A DNA stretch of 28,109 bases from Chara braunii (Eukaryota > Streptophyta > Charophyceae > Charales > Characeae): NCBI GenBank assembly GCA_003427395.1, contig BFEA01000099.1:2900537-2928645 (forward strand), read 5' to 3'. Position 1 is the stretch's first letter; each line of letters opens with the position of its first letter. Both the position numbers and the translations under genes were made by a program. The notes below the pieces were generated by a model, which did no database searches, was not told the DNA's origin, and saw nothing but the letters and a program-made list of their open reading frames with translations. Of the stretch, positions 1 through 8,855 are shown piece by piece.

Positions 1-108
1 AGTCTCCAAAATAGCGCAGCAGCCAAGTTCCTGAACCAGCATAACGCTGGATTTCTCCTGGTACCTTCTGTGTCCGAACTGGGCAATGGCCCAGCTTAAG
101 TAGTGCTG

Positions 109-211
109 GGCCAGGACTGAAAACCCACGGCCTGCGTTCTGGAGCGTGCAGATCGAAACTCCGATCCACGGTCCAGATCGCAGGCTTCGAAAACTGGTTC
201 AGTCCTTGGCC
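109..211. repeat. Imperfect 103-nt inverted repeat (hairpin)
   Basis: The two ends are complementary over several blocks: AGGACTGA pairs with TCAGTCCT, GCCTGCG with CGCAGGC, CTGGA with TCCAG, and GATCG with CGATC around the short loop AAACTC near position 157. A smaller hairpin, TGGCCCAGC with GCTGGGCCA at 87-113, overlaps its left edge. The size and shape fit either a small fold-back element or a microRNA-like precursor. No target-site duplication was recognised, so the origin is open. Confidence 0.5.
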
Positions 212-1599
212 TATGCCAACCTCGGGTCCCGTGAGGGGCCCGTGTGTAGGCTTTCAGCATGTAACAGAGACCCTCCCACCCCCACCCACCCACCCCTTCC
301 TTGCAACTGTATGCGGTGTTTGCGTGGTTTTGTTCGCTGCTTCATCTCCTTCACCCTTTCCATCGTAATCGTTTCCCTGCTCCGGTTGTGTTTGGTCGAT
401 AGTCTTCCTTTTTGTCTTTCGGTCCGTAGTCTTCCTATTGGTTTGATGATGGGTTCAAAAAATTGGAGAATGGTTTCATCTTCTAATATGAAACTTGAAA
501 AAGATGGATGTTGTTTGTAGTGTACATATTACTTTCTGAAGTTTCTGTTTTTTCCTTCTTCTTTGGGAATGTACTCACCACTGAATCCGTGTGTGCCCCT
601 TCATTTTTCTTTATAAGCCCTTGGCTTTTTTTTTTCTTTTTTTTTTCTTTTTTTTTTTCTGAGAGTGTACTACTACTTATTACTTAATCCTTGTGTGCCT
701 TTTCCTTTTGCAGCGTCGTCTCTGGAATGGGCTTGTGTCTGGTGATGAATGGCCACCTCTTATGCCCTTTTACACCCTTGCCACTGATCAAGGTCCCCCC
801 CCTCCACAACTCAGTCATTCCGTTCTGCTCCTACGCTTGAATGCTGTTTTCGGCTGGGATGGGTTCGGTCTAGAGTGATAAATGGCTCCGCCTGCAATTC
901 TCCCCTCCCTGCCTGCTGTGCCGTTCCCCAGGTTTCGTGGGTCATCCAGCTCTTCTCCCACAAGTCAACCACGCCCTTCTCCTACTGCCTCCTCTTGTCG
1001 CCTCTTTCATCCTTTGATCGCCCAAGAATTTGTCCATTGCCTCGTGTCAACAAAAGGATGGACTTGTACTACGTATCCCCCCGCGAATGTTGTGGCTTTC
1101 GTATTTCAGTATCAATTGTTTTTTCTTTTTTTTGAGGGAGACGTGGCATGAGTGACTCGTTGATATAATGTCTTGTTGAGAAAGGGATCCAGCATGGGTT
1201 CTCGACGGTTTGCCTGTGGAAACTGGAAAAGAGAGCAGGAGGGACATAGGCAACCCTTGTGTGCATGCTACGTACTGGTCAAAGGTAAAGATGGAGAACG
1301 GTGGTAGTGATGTGTGTTATGGAACTAGCAAGGCGACCTAGAAACAATGCCCGCTAACATTTGTCAATTTAGTTGTACGCGGAATGGTGGATGGATGGGG
1401 AGCAGTTCCCTGTGTGAAACAAATGTGGGCTGCTTCACAGTTTGTTCTCTGATCCCACAGTCATCCCTCACATCGCGTGTGAGTGGATTGCGTAACGAAG
1501 CGAAGCGTACATGGTGGTGCACAATAGTGTCTTCTGGTGTTCTTGTTGTTCGGACTTATAGCCGACGGCACCTCGCCGCTGGCAACTTGAGAATCGACA
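212..1599. other. Non-coding stretch, no gene recognised
   Basis: Only short open frames occur, none with recognisable protein features. There is a T-rich run at about 627-660 and C-rich patches. No promoter, RNA gene or mobile-element end could be supported. Confidence 0.5.
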
Positions 1600-2045
1600 C
1601 AAATCCCTCTGACAAGTACGGAGGCTCGGGGCCGCCGGACAGGAAAGGGACAGCGGCGCCAGCCTCGAAAAACAAAAAAAAAGTGCACCACTGGTGGTTC
1701 AGCGCCGCCGGGCACGCAGTGCGAGCCCCCCCCCCCCCGGCCCTGGGTTTAAAAGACTTGTTGGACGTGCTGGTGGTGTCTCACGTATGCATCCCGGCCG
1801 TTTTCCTCCGAGTGGCCATGCTCGCTCACGCAGCAAGTTCCGCCGGAGTTGGCCTGCCGGAGCAAGATCGCTGGCGCACCAGGCAAAAGAAGGCCCGCGC
1901 CGGTTCTTTTGTTTTCGGCATGCAGGGCGTTTCCGGGCTCGGCAAGGGAAGGATCAAAAGTGCTGGTGGTGGTTTAGAATGCGATTGCGAGGTGTCTTCT
2001 GATAGTCTTGCGGTTCTGTCTCTAGCGCAATCTGATGGTGAAAGC
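1600..2045. other. GC-rich block without a credible gene
   Basis: This block is markedly richer in G+C than its flanks. It contains a plus-strand open frame running from 1347 to 2177 (276 codons), but the translation is a mix of low-complexity and cysteine/tryptophan stretches with no domain, and the frame is probably open because GC-rich DNA has few stops. Short segments (GGCGCCAGCC near 1650, GTGCTGGTGGTGGTTTAG near 1963) resemble the 5763-6141 mobile elements, so it is more likely an old element remnant. Confidence 0.3.
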
Positions 2046-2183
2046 TTAAAGCCGCTAGTACACGGAGGCGCCGCGCGGCCAGGCTCGCCGTTGAAAAAAA
2101 AAAATTGGCGGCCTCCGAAGTGGTGCGGGTTTCATGCTGACGCCCGTGGGCCGATATATGGCGTACTGGTGGTTTAAAGCCGC
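2046..2183. mobile_element. Possible short non-autonomous element with TTAAA-type ends
   Basis: The left edge (TTAAAGCCGCTAGTAC, 2046-2061) and the reverse complement of the right edge (TTAAACCACCAGTAC, from 2163-2177) match with two substitutions and one gap. The 10-mer TTAAAGCCGC also occurs as a direct repeat at 2046-2055 and 2174-2183, which could be a target-site duplication. The GTGGTTTAA-type end is shared with the elements at 5763 and 7069. The match is short, so this is tentative. Confidence 0.3.
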
Positions 2184-3318
2184 AATTGGGACATTAAACT
2201 GCCAGTGGATTCCAGGCGGCTGTGCACTGCTTGTGGTGGTGGGCAGAAATGAAACAGCCCTCTAGACCCATCGTAATTTTGACAGTCGTGGGCCTTCACA
2301 TCAACCCTTGATGAACAGGTGGACTGACTAACTGAAACCCCTTTTAACCCTCGCGACATTTGTAGACGAAACTTCCACGTTTTTCCAGAGGCTCAGCATC
2401 AGTATCAGTATCAGCCCCAATTCAATTGTATTGTATCAAGTGAGAATGAGAAGCAAGGCAGCCTTGCTGCAACCACCAGCTTGTCGCTGCTTACATGGTT
2501 TCTCTGCGTACGTGGGTCTCTTTTCTTCGATGGATGGCAAGAAATGCTTCATGGCTGCCTTGCAGCACGGACAGCATGGACAGCAAGCCCAGCTTGTTAC
2601 TGCCAAGACAAGGCATCCTTCCTCCTGTGGGGTTCTTTTTGCCTTTGGTCAGGGGAGAAAAAGAAAGAAAAAAAAGAAGAAAGAAAAAGAAAAGCATCTG
2701 TTCGATCTCCTCTTGTCGGGAGACTCCGACTACTTAGGTGATCAGCGTTTTTTTTCCTCCTTGGAATGTGTGGCACTGGCCATGCTAACAGGAAACGGGT
2801 CATCATTAACCCCTCTTCCCCCCCCCCCCCNCCCANCCCCGTGCTCTCCCTACTCTCTACCTTGTGCCAAAATAGAACTGAAACTTGATGCAAATGGGGG
2901 CGATGAGTGCGAGGGCGTTGCCACAACAGCACACACGAAACAGAGAAATAAGAGTGCACCGTCAAAAGCTGCAAGATACTAAGTTTTCAGTATGAAGAGT
3001 AGAGCATGCAATTTTTTGCAGCTAGAGCATGCGCTCGTTATGCTGTTCGTTTTGAGACTCGAGTGGTGAAAGCCCCGAGTGTCCGAAAAATGGAAAAGAA
3101 ACTCGGTTGATACACCCAATGAACAGTTGAACTAGACCACAGTCCTTCGCCCAGACATCGGAGCTGCGACGTTTCCACGTGAAAGAATTTGGACCAGCCG
3201 CCAGGCCTGTTCGGCCCACCGCGTCGCAGCTCGTATACGACCGCAACTTTTTGAAGTGGTGGTTAAGGACCGACGTTTGTATGCAGGTGCAATCAGGTAA
3301 ACAGAATAACGTAACTTC

Positions 3319-3320
<2 letters not shown>
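2184..3320. other. Non-coding stretch with purine tract and ambiguous bases
   Basis: No gene is recognised. Notable features are a GA/A-rich tract at about 2655-2695 and a poly-C run with two undetermined bases at 2831 and 2836, which marks a sequencing or assembly weak point. The open frames here are short or run through the purine tract. Confidence 0.5.
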
Positions 3321-3359
<39 letters not shown>

Positions 3360-3406
3360 TGTGTGAGAGAGAGCGAGCGAGCGAGAGAGAGAGAGAGAGA
3401 GAGAGA
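3321..3406. repeat. Compound (GT)n(GA)n microsatellite
   Basis: About 40 bp of GT dinucleotides passes into GA dinucleotides containing a few GAGC variants. The minus-strand reading gives a serine-leucine/threonine-histidine protein that is only a translation of the repeat. The same GT-then-GA arrangement recurs at 4454. Confidence 0.95.
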
Positions 3407-4453
3407 ACAGACTTGACTTGAGCAGAGTGACGGAAATGGAACAACAGTGAAGGCCGATGGCACTCACACCCACTTCGTCGAGCAGAGCCCCCCCCCCCGC
3501 CCCCCAAATAGTCCACCAAACGGTGAAAAGAGATTCAGTCTTTTGAGCAGATGCGATGTGGTGAACTTGGCAGTCTAGGGTTTAGACTTGGCGTCCAGTA
3601 CACACCGTTCCCTGCCTTCCAACCTGAATATCTCACAGCTGCACTGTTGCTACTAGTGGGACTTAGCTTCCAGACTTGAGACTGGAGAAGGCGGTTGACT
3701 TCTCTCTTTTTTTCCCGATTAACATTGGCTTTTTTTTTCTGGGAGAAAAGCATCTGGCAGGGATGGGCCGCTTCAGGGATGATACGAGGATCCTCCTCCC
3801 CGTGGTGGCTTCCCTCCATGATGGCTTCCCTCCATGATGGCTCCTTTCTCTAAAAGTGGAGAGCAGCATCTGCTGGAAACTGGGTCCAGTGGCCCTTACG
3901 TGTAACTTGATTTTATGGTCATGTTCCTCTGGCAGCAACGATAACACATTCAGATGGGGATTTGCTGCCGAACATCCAAATCCTCTGGGAGCAGTGGGAG
4001 GGCCTAGCGCAAATGTTCGTCGATGTTAAATCTTTTCCAGTTTCATCCTTGGTCCTTCTTCCCGTAGAGGGAAGTTGTTCTTCTGCCCCCACGTTCTGAT
4101 GTTTTGAAATCAAATCGTTCGATGTGGGGACAGCACTGTGTGACGAGCCCCGCCAAGCCATTGCCACACCTGTGTGTTTGTGTGTGTGCGTGTTGTCATG
4201 CTTGCACATAGGAAGTGTGACTGGCCCACGCTTGTCCGTCGGACGTTCACAGATCCATCAGGAGGTTGAACCCTGACAGTGTGCCCAGGATAAGGATTCG
4301 AGGTTACCAACGCCTGTAAGAAGGGTGGGTTACTTTACTCACACAGACCCTGCAGTCCTGGCAAACTGTCAGTCCTGACAGGAGCGGCAGTAGGTCCGAG
4401 AAACACAGCCATAAACACCATTCTATGCATCCACGGGGCCATGGATGGTGTAA
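3407..4453. other. Non-coding stretch; 16-bp minisatellite at 3803-3842
   Basis: No gene is recognised. A small tandem repeat of period 16 (GGCTTCCCTCCATGAT) has about 2.5 copies at 3803-3842. There are poly-C runs near 3490 and T-rich runs near 3710-3740. Confidence 0.5.
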
Positions 4454-4455
4454 GA

Positions 4456-4498
<43 letters not shown>

Positions 4499-4499
4499 T
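4454..4499. repeat. Compound (GT)n(GA)n microsatellite, second copy
   Basis: A GT run is followed directly by a GA run in the same order and orientation as at 3321-3406. The flanks do not look duplicated, so it probably arose independently. Confidence 0.9.
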
Positions 4500-4679
4500 G
4501 GAAAAAAAGAGAACAAAGAACGATGTGCCTTTTCGGTGTGACATGAGGGTGTCTGTGTGGGTATGCATGTGGCATGCGTGCACGCATGTCGATTGATTGG
4601 TTGATTGATTGAGGGGAACACCAAAAAGGTGTACCTTTTTCAGCGTGCCACTGCTGTTGTGCTTCATGTACGTGCGCGA

Positions 4680-4977
4680 GCTAGAGAGAGAGAGAGAGGG
4701 AGAGCTGGGAACTGTGTGCCAATGGCAACTGGTTTCTTTTTTTCTCTGTTTTTTGAAATCGATGTAATAATCGATCGAACATAATCCATGAATGAGTCAA
4801 TCAATCAAATCAATCAAGCAAATCAATCAAGCAAATCAACCATGCGTGGGTGTGTGTAAGAGGGATGGGGAGAGAGACAGAGCTCAGCCTGTCTCTCTCT
4901 AATACACACATGCTCAGTGCTCATGTCAGAGGAAATGTGGACCAGCAGCATACATGAGAGAGAGAGAGAGAGAGAGT
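4680..4977. repeat. Cluster of short GA and CAAT-type microsatellites
   Basis: GA runs lie at about 4681-4703 and 4953-4976. A variant CAAT array, in which CAATCAAT is interrupted by AAAT and AAGC units, spans about 4798-4842. A short ATTG run is also present near 4592-4611. No gene is seen. Confidence 0.7.
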
Positions 4978-5762
4978 GGTGGTTCTGTTGATGATGTCCG
5001 AGGTAGTGACGATACCAATCTGTAGCCGGTGCAAATTACCACTAGTAGGCGGTCAAACGGCCAATGTTTGGAGGGCTTAGCAATGTTACGACCTGTGCTA
5101 GCGAAGGCTGTTATCAGGTTTGGCCTGCTGGAGGGGCACAAGTGGGTTCCGAGGAGTGCAAGCCTTGAGTAGAAATTTTCAACTGTCATTCGGGCCTGTA
5201 CTCCGGAGACCGTCAAGGTTATGGCGCGAGGCTGCAGGAGCTCTGGAGGGGGTAGGAAAAAATTGGCAGTCCTGCCTTTGGGTATCTTTCTCTTGTGCTG
5301 TTCAGCAAAATAGCTAGTGTAGCCTTTGAAGAGAAAAACAAAAAAAAAAAGAATCTGAAAACAAAACAGTCACGGGCGGATGAGTAGTACGACGTTTGCA
5401 ATAAGGAAAAAAGGAAAGAAAAGATGCCTGGGCCAGGGCCTGCCTTACAATGATATGGTAGTCGATGGGCTTCTTTCTTATTGTTTTCCCTTAGTAGTTG
5501 AAGGGCTTTGGAAATCGAATATCGGGAAGATGTGACTCTCTGCGCGGACAGGTGTTCTTTTCTGGTCAATCCTCGGGCTTAATTTACTTCGAATGGTCGA
5601 ACCTCGGGCTTGTTTTTTATTTTGAAAAGTTGCAAGATCTGGAAGCAGCCCGTGACTGCTTTAGTCGTGCGCGAACGGGGAGGGGTTCAGTGCAAAAACA
5701 AAAGAATTATGCCACGTTCTATATATCGACAGGGCCGTTTGTAGAAAAGCTTGTAAGTTACT
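4978..5762. other. Non-coding stretch, no gene recognised
   Basis: Short open frames on both strands show no domain, and the longest (116 codons, minus strand) is rich in phenylalanine from T/A runs. No RNA gene is seen. It ends at the mobile element starting at 5763. Confidence 0.45.
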
Positions 5763-5947
5763 AAACCACCAGTGCTTGGCCCAGCTATCGGCCGCGGGCG
5801 ATTCCCGTTAACGCGCGGTAGTTGTGGGCTTCGGGGCACCGAACCGCAATGGCTGGAAGCGCCAGCCATAATGACGGCTAGGCAAAACTTGGCGCACAGG
5901 GGGTATCCCGGCTCGGCATCAATAACTGGGCCAAGCACTGGTGGTTT
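5763..5947. mobile_element. 185-bp MITE-like element with perfect 22-bp terminal inverted repeats
   Basis: The left end (5763-5784, starting AAACCACCAGTGCTTGG) is the exact reverse complement of the right end (5926-5947, ending CCAAGCACTGGTGGTTT). The interior is GC-rich, has no coding capacity and contains the small hairpin TGGCTGG-AAGCG-CCAGCCA. The flanks read CTA on the left and TTA on the right if the outermost base is trimmed, so a three-base duplication of the PIF/Harbinger kind is possible but not proven. Size and structure fit a miniature inverted-repeat transposable element. Confidence 0.75.
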
Positions 5948-6141
5948 TAGGGCGATTGCCGTTAACGTGCAGGTATTCCCGTTAATGCGCCGGTAGTTGT
6001 GGGCTTCGGGGCACTGGACCGAAATGGCTGGAAGCGCCAGCCAAAATCAAAACGAAACAGATCCCTGACGGCTCGGCAAAACTTGGCGCGCAGGGGGTAT
6101 CCTGGCTCGGCATCAATAGCTGGGCCAAGTATTGGTGGTTT
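5948..6141. mobile_element. Second, partial copy of the 185-bp element
   Basis: From GGGCGATTGCCGTTAACG at about 5950 to the end GGCCAAGTATTGGTGGTTT at 6141 this stretch repeats the interior and right end of the preceding element in the same orientation, including the GGCTGG-AAGCG-CCAGCC hairpin and the GGCTCGGCATCAATA motif. It has diverged (CACT to TATT in the end, a short internal insertion near 6045) and lacks its own left inverted repeat, so it is a truncated or tandemly duplicated copy sharing the central end. Confidence 0.7.
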
Positions 6142-6323
6142 GAAAAACCATTCATTCGCATGTGGCCCGTCAGAGTTGGAAATGTTTGTCATGCAGATCT
6201 TGTATTTTGCGTAGATTTGTCAGTTGCTATGTGGGCGTTCGTAATGGAGAATATTGTGTTGGCTTTTACAGATCACTGAAGATATAGCTGATCTGATAGT
6301 GCCGATCTGATCACCGACTGGCC
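6142..6323. other. Spacer, nothing recognised
   Basis: No open frame of note and no repeat was recognised. The motif GATCTGAT occurs in close copies near 6290-6310. Confidence 0.4.
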
Positions 6324-6380
6324 TAGCTCCGTCGTTACGCCCAGAAATTGTTGAAACACAGACCTCGAGTTTGAATATCT
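6324..6380 (+). mobile_element. Decayed tRNA-like SINE head
   Basis: This segment matches the SINE head at 6559-6613: it reads TAGCTCCGTCGTTACGCCCA then AAATTGTTGAAA then GACCTCGAGTTTGAAT. The tRNA A-box and B-box positions are recognisable but mutated (AGTTGG to CGTCG, TTCGAA to TTTGAA). It is the same family in the same orientation, older than its neighbour. It is not a functional tRNA because no cloverleaf can be drawn. Confidence 0.6.
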
Positions 6381-6558
6381 GGTCACCAACTGGTCTGACT
6401 CGCGTCTGAAGTGTGTTTGGAATTGTGTTGACATACTCTGTGAGTGTACTGGTGATTCGCCGCATCACGTGCATGCGCGTGCGGTCTGCGCTGCATGTGC
6501 CGCGATGTCGCCCACGGGATGTGATGCAAGTATGGTGTACAGTGACTATACTACACTG

Positions 6559-6800
6559 TAGCTCAGTTGGTTCGCCCACAAATTGTTGAAATGCGGACCT
6601 CGAGTTCGAATCCCGACGGATTCAGACGAGTGAAAGTAACTCCGAACTCACCTGGGGCCGGTCAGTCGAAAGATGATACCTCAAGGGGGCGGCGCCCTGC
6701 TATAGAAAAGATATATCTGATCCGTGCGCGGTCCATTGTTGCCTCAATAGGGGGGAGGGAAGACAAGAGAAAGGGAGGGAGGGTGAAAAAAAGAGAAAGA
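6559..6800 (+). mobile_element. tRNA-derived SINE with intact A and B boxes
   Basis: A perfect pol III A box (TAGCTCAGTTGG, 6559-6570) and a near-perfect B box (AGTTCGAATCC, 6603-6613) lie about 33 bases apart, as in tRNA genes. The anticodon arm is replaced by sequence containing AAATTGTTGAAA, so this is not a tRNA. A purine-rich tail (GGGAGGG..., AAAAAAAGAGAAAGAA) ends near 6800. The 7-mer ACAGTGA occurs near 6538 and again near 6802, and could be a short target-site duplication. Exact limits are uncertain. Confidence 0.65.
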
Positions 6801-6810
6801 AACAGTGATT

Positions 6811-7060
6811 TCGTCAAGAGGGACATATTTTATTTTTTGAACGAAATTGAAAAGCCAAACTGGGGCCAAATTTTGGTGACATTTTGGGAAATGGCGTTCT
6901 GAAAATGCCCTACCCCTCGAAGTATCTGGACTCAGCCGAAGTCCAGATATGTCTATTGGGGTACGGCGTTCTGAAAACGTTGTACCCGAAATTGCATCAA
7001 ATTTTGGCTCCAGTTTGGGTTTTCAATTTCGTTTTAAAAAATAGAATGTCCATTTGACGG
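6811..7060. mobile_element. 250-bp fold-back (snap-back) inverted-repeat element
   Basis: The whole segment is one long inverted repeat centred at about 6936. The core is a perfect 10-bp stem (TATCTGGACT at 6923-6932, AGTCCAGATA at 6940-6949) around a 7-base loop. Outward, blocks such as ACGAAATTGAAA, CCAAACTGG and GTCAA match between the arms to the outer edges, which lie symmetrically about 125 bases from the centre. Arm identity was judged by eye at roughly three quarters or better. It has no coding capacity. A transcript would form a long hairpin, so small-RNA production is conceivable. Confidence 0.8.
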
Positions 7061-7068
7061 AATTGCCG

Positions 7069-7648
7069 TTAAACCACTACTACCCCCGTCGTCCTAAACT
7101 GTGGGGGGCCAGTAGCAGAGGTTCATGAGGACTACTGGTAGCACAGTGGGGAGAACCGGCCGTGTCGAATTGCCGCCGCGATGTATTTCACGGTTCAGTT
7201 GTTTAAAATATTTTTCGTGGATAGATCACGGCCAAAAAATCTACAGACCCTGCAATTTTCAGAGCTTTTGCGTCGTTCTTCTGAGAGCGCAAAAAATCGT
7301 GGAAGTTGGGGTACTTTTTCTGTCAGCCCAAAAGTCGTCGAGTGGCAAAAATAGAAACTGCCAAGAATCAACGCGTGCACTCATTTGGCGGTGTAAACTT
7401 TTTTATTTTGTCTTTCTGATATATTTTTCCTGGATAGATCACAACATAATCTACAGGATATCCAATTTTCACTTTTTTAAAGTGAAAATTGTTCTTCTGA
7501 TGGTGAAGAAATGCCAAGGTCGGCGCTCGAAAATTGCGGGACTGGCCCCGTCTGCGCCTGCAGGTCGCCGGTCGCCGCCCTACCGTTTTCAGCGGCCCTA
7601 ACTCCCAAGAAACCTGACTTTAGGTCGGCGAGGATAGCGGTGGTTTAA
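7069..7648. mobile_element. 580-bp non-autonomous element with TTAAACCAC ends
   Basis: The left end TTAAACCACTACTACCC (from 7069) and the reverse complement of the right end TTAAACCACCGCTATCC (ending at 7648) match closely. The outer TTAA could be element or target sequence. The left end starts 8 bases after the fold-back element. A 158-codon plus-strand frame inside (7125-7601) has no domain. Inside lies a diverged direct duplication with a period of 213 bp (GGATAGATCAC at 7219 and 7432). The ends resemble those of the elements at 2046 and 5763. Confidence 0.5.
7211..7510 (+). repeat. Diverged direct duplication, period about 213 bp
   Basis: Copy one (about 7211-7295) and copy two (about 7423-7505) share in order ATATTTTTC, TGGATAGATCAC, AATCTACAG, CAATTTTCA and GTTCTTCTGA. 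The second copy also carries a local palindrome, CAATTTTCACTTTT followed by AAAGTGAAAATTG. It is internal to the 7069-7648 element. Confidence 0.6.
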
Positions 7649-7707
7649 GAAAAGGTAGCTGGAAAAGAAGGTGAACTACAACATATGGGTATACTGCCCT
7701 CAAACCC

Positions 7708-7754
7708 GCGGCCAGATTTTGAGTACTTGTAAGATCATTGCTCGATCTGGCCGC
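7708..7754. repeat. Inverted repeat with perfect 10-bp stem
   Basis: GCGGCCAGAT (7708-7717) pairs with ATCTGGCCGC (7745-7754) across a 27-base loop. Weaker outer matches (CCCTC with GAGGG) suggest a larger decayed inverted repeat of about 7690-7800. Confidence 0.5.
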
Positions 7755-8351
7755 TCATTTTGTGACTTTGTGATTTAGAGGGCCTTGCATGAGTATGCTC
7801 TCAGAGTTCCTTGTGCAAGGAGAGATGTAGGCCAACAAGTACGCAAACTGGCACAGACAATTGCGTTCCGGTGCCGTGTGGAATGAACTTAAAAAGGTGA
7901 AAAAATAGTAGTTCTATTTCGATTTATCCGAAAACACGGGTAAGTTGTATTGCCGTGGAATGTTCGTGTCCCTGTCTGCCGAACGTTCTTGCACCACTCG
8001 CAAGCTGTATTTTCGAATGCTCACGGAGGACTGCACGAAAAGATTCGCTCGTGAGCATGTGCACTGGTCGGTGGGGTCCGCAGCTTGTAGGAGCTTCCGT
8101 GATGTATTCATTGCGGTAGCCGAAGGATGAACCATGTGAACAAGAGAACAAATTATATGACCTCCATGGTATTCAGACTCGACGCCTCATCTGAACAAGG
8201 CAAACAGGAGAGCAGATTATATGGACTCTGTGATATTAGTGCAAGTTCAGAAATGGACAACAAAAGTTTGAGCATGTCGTCGTTGGGAATGGAAAAGCAC
8301 CATTTGATAAAGTGCAGCATGACGACGAGTTCCAGTAGCCCACTTTTTGTT
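7755..8351. other. Non-coding stretch, no gene recognised
   Basis: Short overlapping frames on both strands (up to 115 codons on plus from 8127) have no recognisable domain. The longest runs into the SINE and so is not a gene. Confidence 0.4.
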
Positions 8352-8367
8352 GAACAGTACATGCATG
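8352..8367 (+). repeat. Target-site duplication, left copy
   Basis: GAACAGTACATGCATG is repeated exactly at 8840-8855 on the other side of the SINE. A perfect 16-bp direct repeat around an element with an A-rich tail is the hallmark of retroposition by LINE-encoded machinery. Confidence 0.85.
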
Positions 8368-8839
8368 CATCCGGCGGCCTAGCTCAGTTGGTTAGCCACG
8401 CAAGTGGCATTAAGGAGGTTGTGGGTTTTAGCCCCATGATCACCTGCGGCGCACTTGGGGCCAACCAACTGTGATAGTCCGCTTGGTACCTTTGATCGGT
8501 ATCAGTACGGGTCTCTGACCAACAGGGGTGTGAGCGTGAGCCTCAGTGTGTTGTCTTTGGTGTGTGGGAGAGTGTTGACCATAGCCCTTGCTTCTACTCG
8601 ATGGGGGGTGCAGCTAATGGTAAAATGCTCGGTCTTTGTGTTAGCCCCCCTCCCCCCACAACCTGCGGCCGCACCCTTGGCCACCGCGGATTAGTGCAGG
8701 GGGCAACATGTGTCCCTTTAATTGTAGGAGATAGCTACTCTTGCAGGGTTCTCCTGCATAGGCTTAGGAGTAGTGGTAGGTAGATAGTGAAAGGTGAAAT
8801 TGAGAGAAGGATAAAACTTAGAAGAAAAAGAAAAAAAAA
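8368..8839 (+). mobile_element. 472-bp tRNA-derived SINE with intact target-site duplication
   Basis: The 5' part contains a perfect A box (TAGCTCAGTTGG, 8380-8391) and a B-box-like T arm (GGGTTTTAGCCCC, 8423-8435; a tRNA would have GGGTTCGA). The anticodon region does not fold, so it is tRNA-derived and not a tRNA. The body has no coding sequence and includes C-rich blocks near 8645-8680. The 3' end is an A/G-rich tail (about 8800-8839) directly followed by the second copy of the 16-bp target duplication. Perfect duplications indicate fairly recent insertion; mobilisation would need a partner LINE that is not in this window. Confidence 0.85.
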
Positions 8840-8855
8840 GAACAGTACATGCATG
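8840..8855 (+). repeat. Target-site duplication, right copy
   Basis: Identical to 8352-8367 and abutting the A-rich tail of the SINE. Confidence 0.85.

Noticed and set aside
1347-2177. 276-codon plus-strand open frame as a gene
   Set aside because: It lies in GC-rich DNA with few stops, overlaps a probable inverted-repeat element, and its translation has no domain or consistent composition.
6559-6640. Functional tRNA gene
   Set aside because: A and B boxes are present, but no acceptor stem, D stem or anticodon loop can be drawn, and a related decayed copy lies nearby; it is a SINE head.
7137-7180. Third tRNA-like head (TAGCACAGTGG with GTGTCGAATTGC)
   Set aside because: The B box match is poor, the spacing is short, and it sits inside the 7069-7648 element without other SINE features.
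8374-8450. Functional tRNA gene
   Set aside because: The D stem lacks its partner strand and the T loop reads TTTTAGC in place of TTCGANN; the unit has an A-rich tail and target duplication, as a SINE does.
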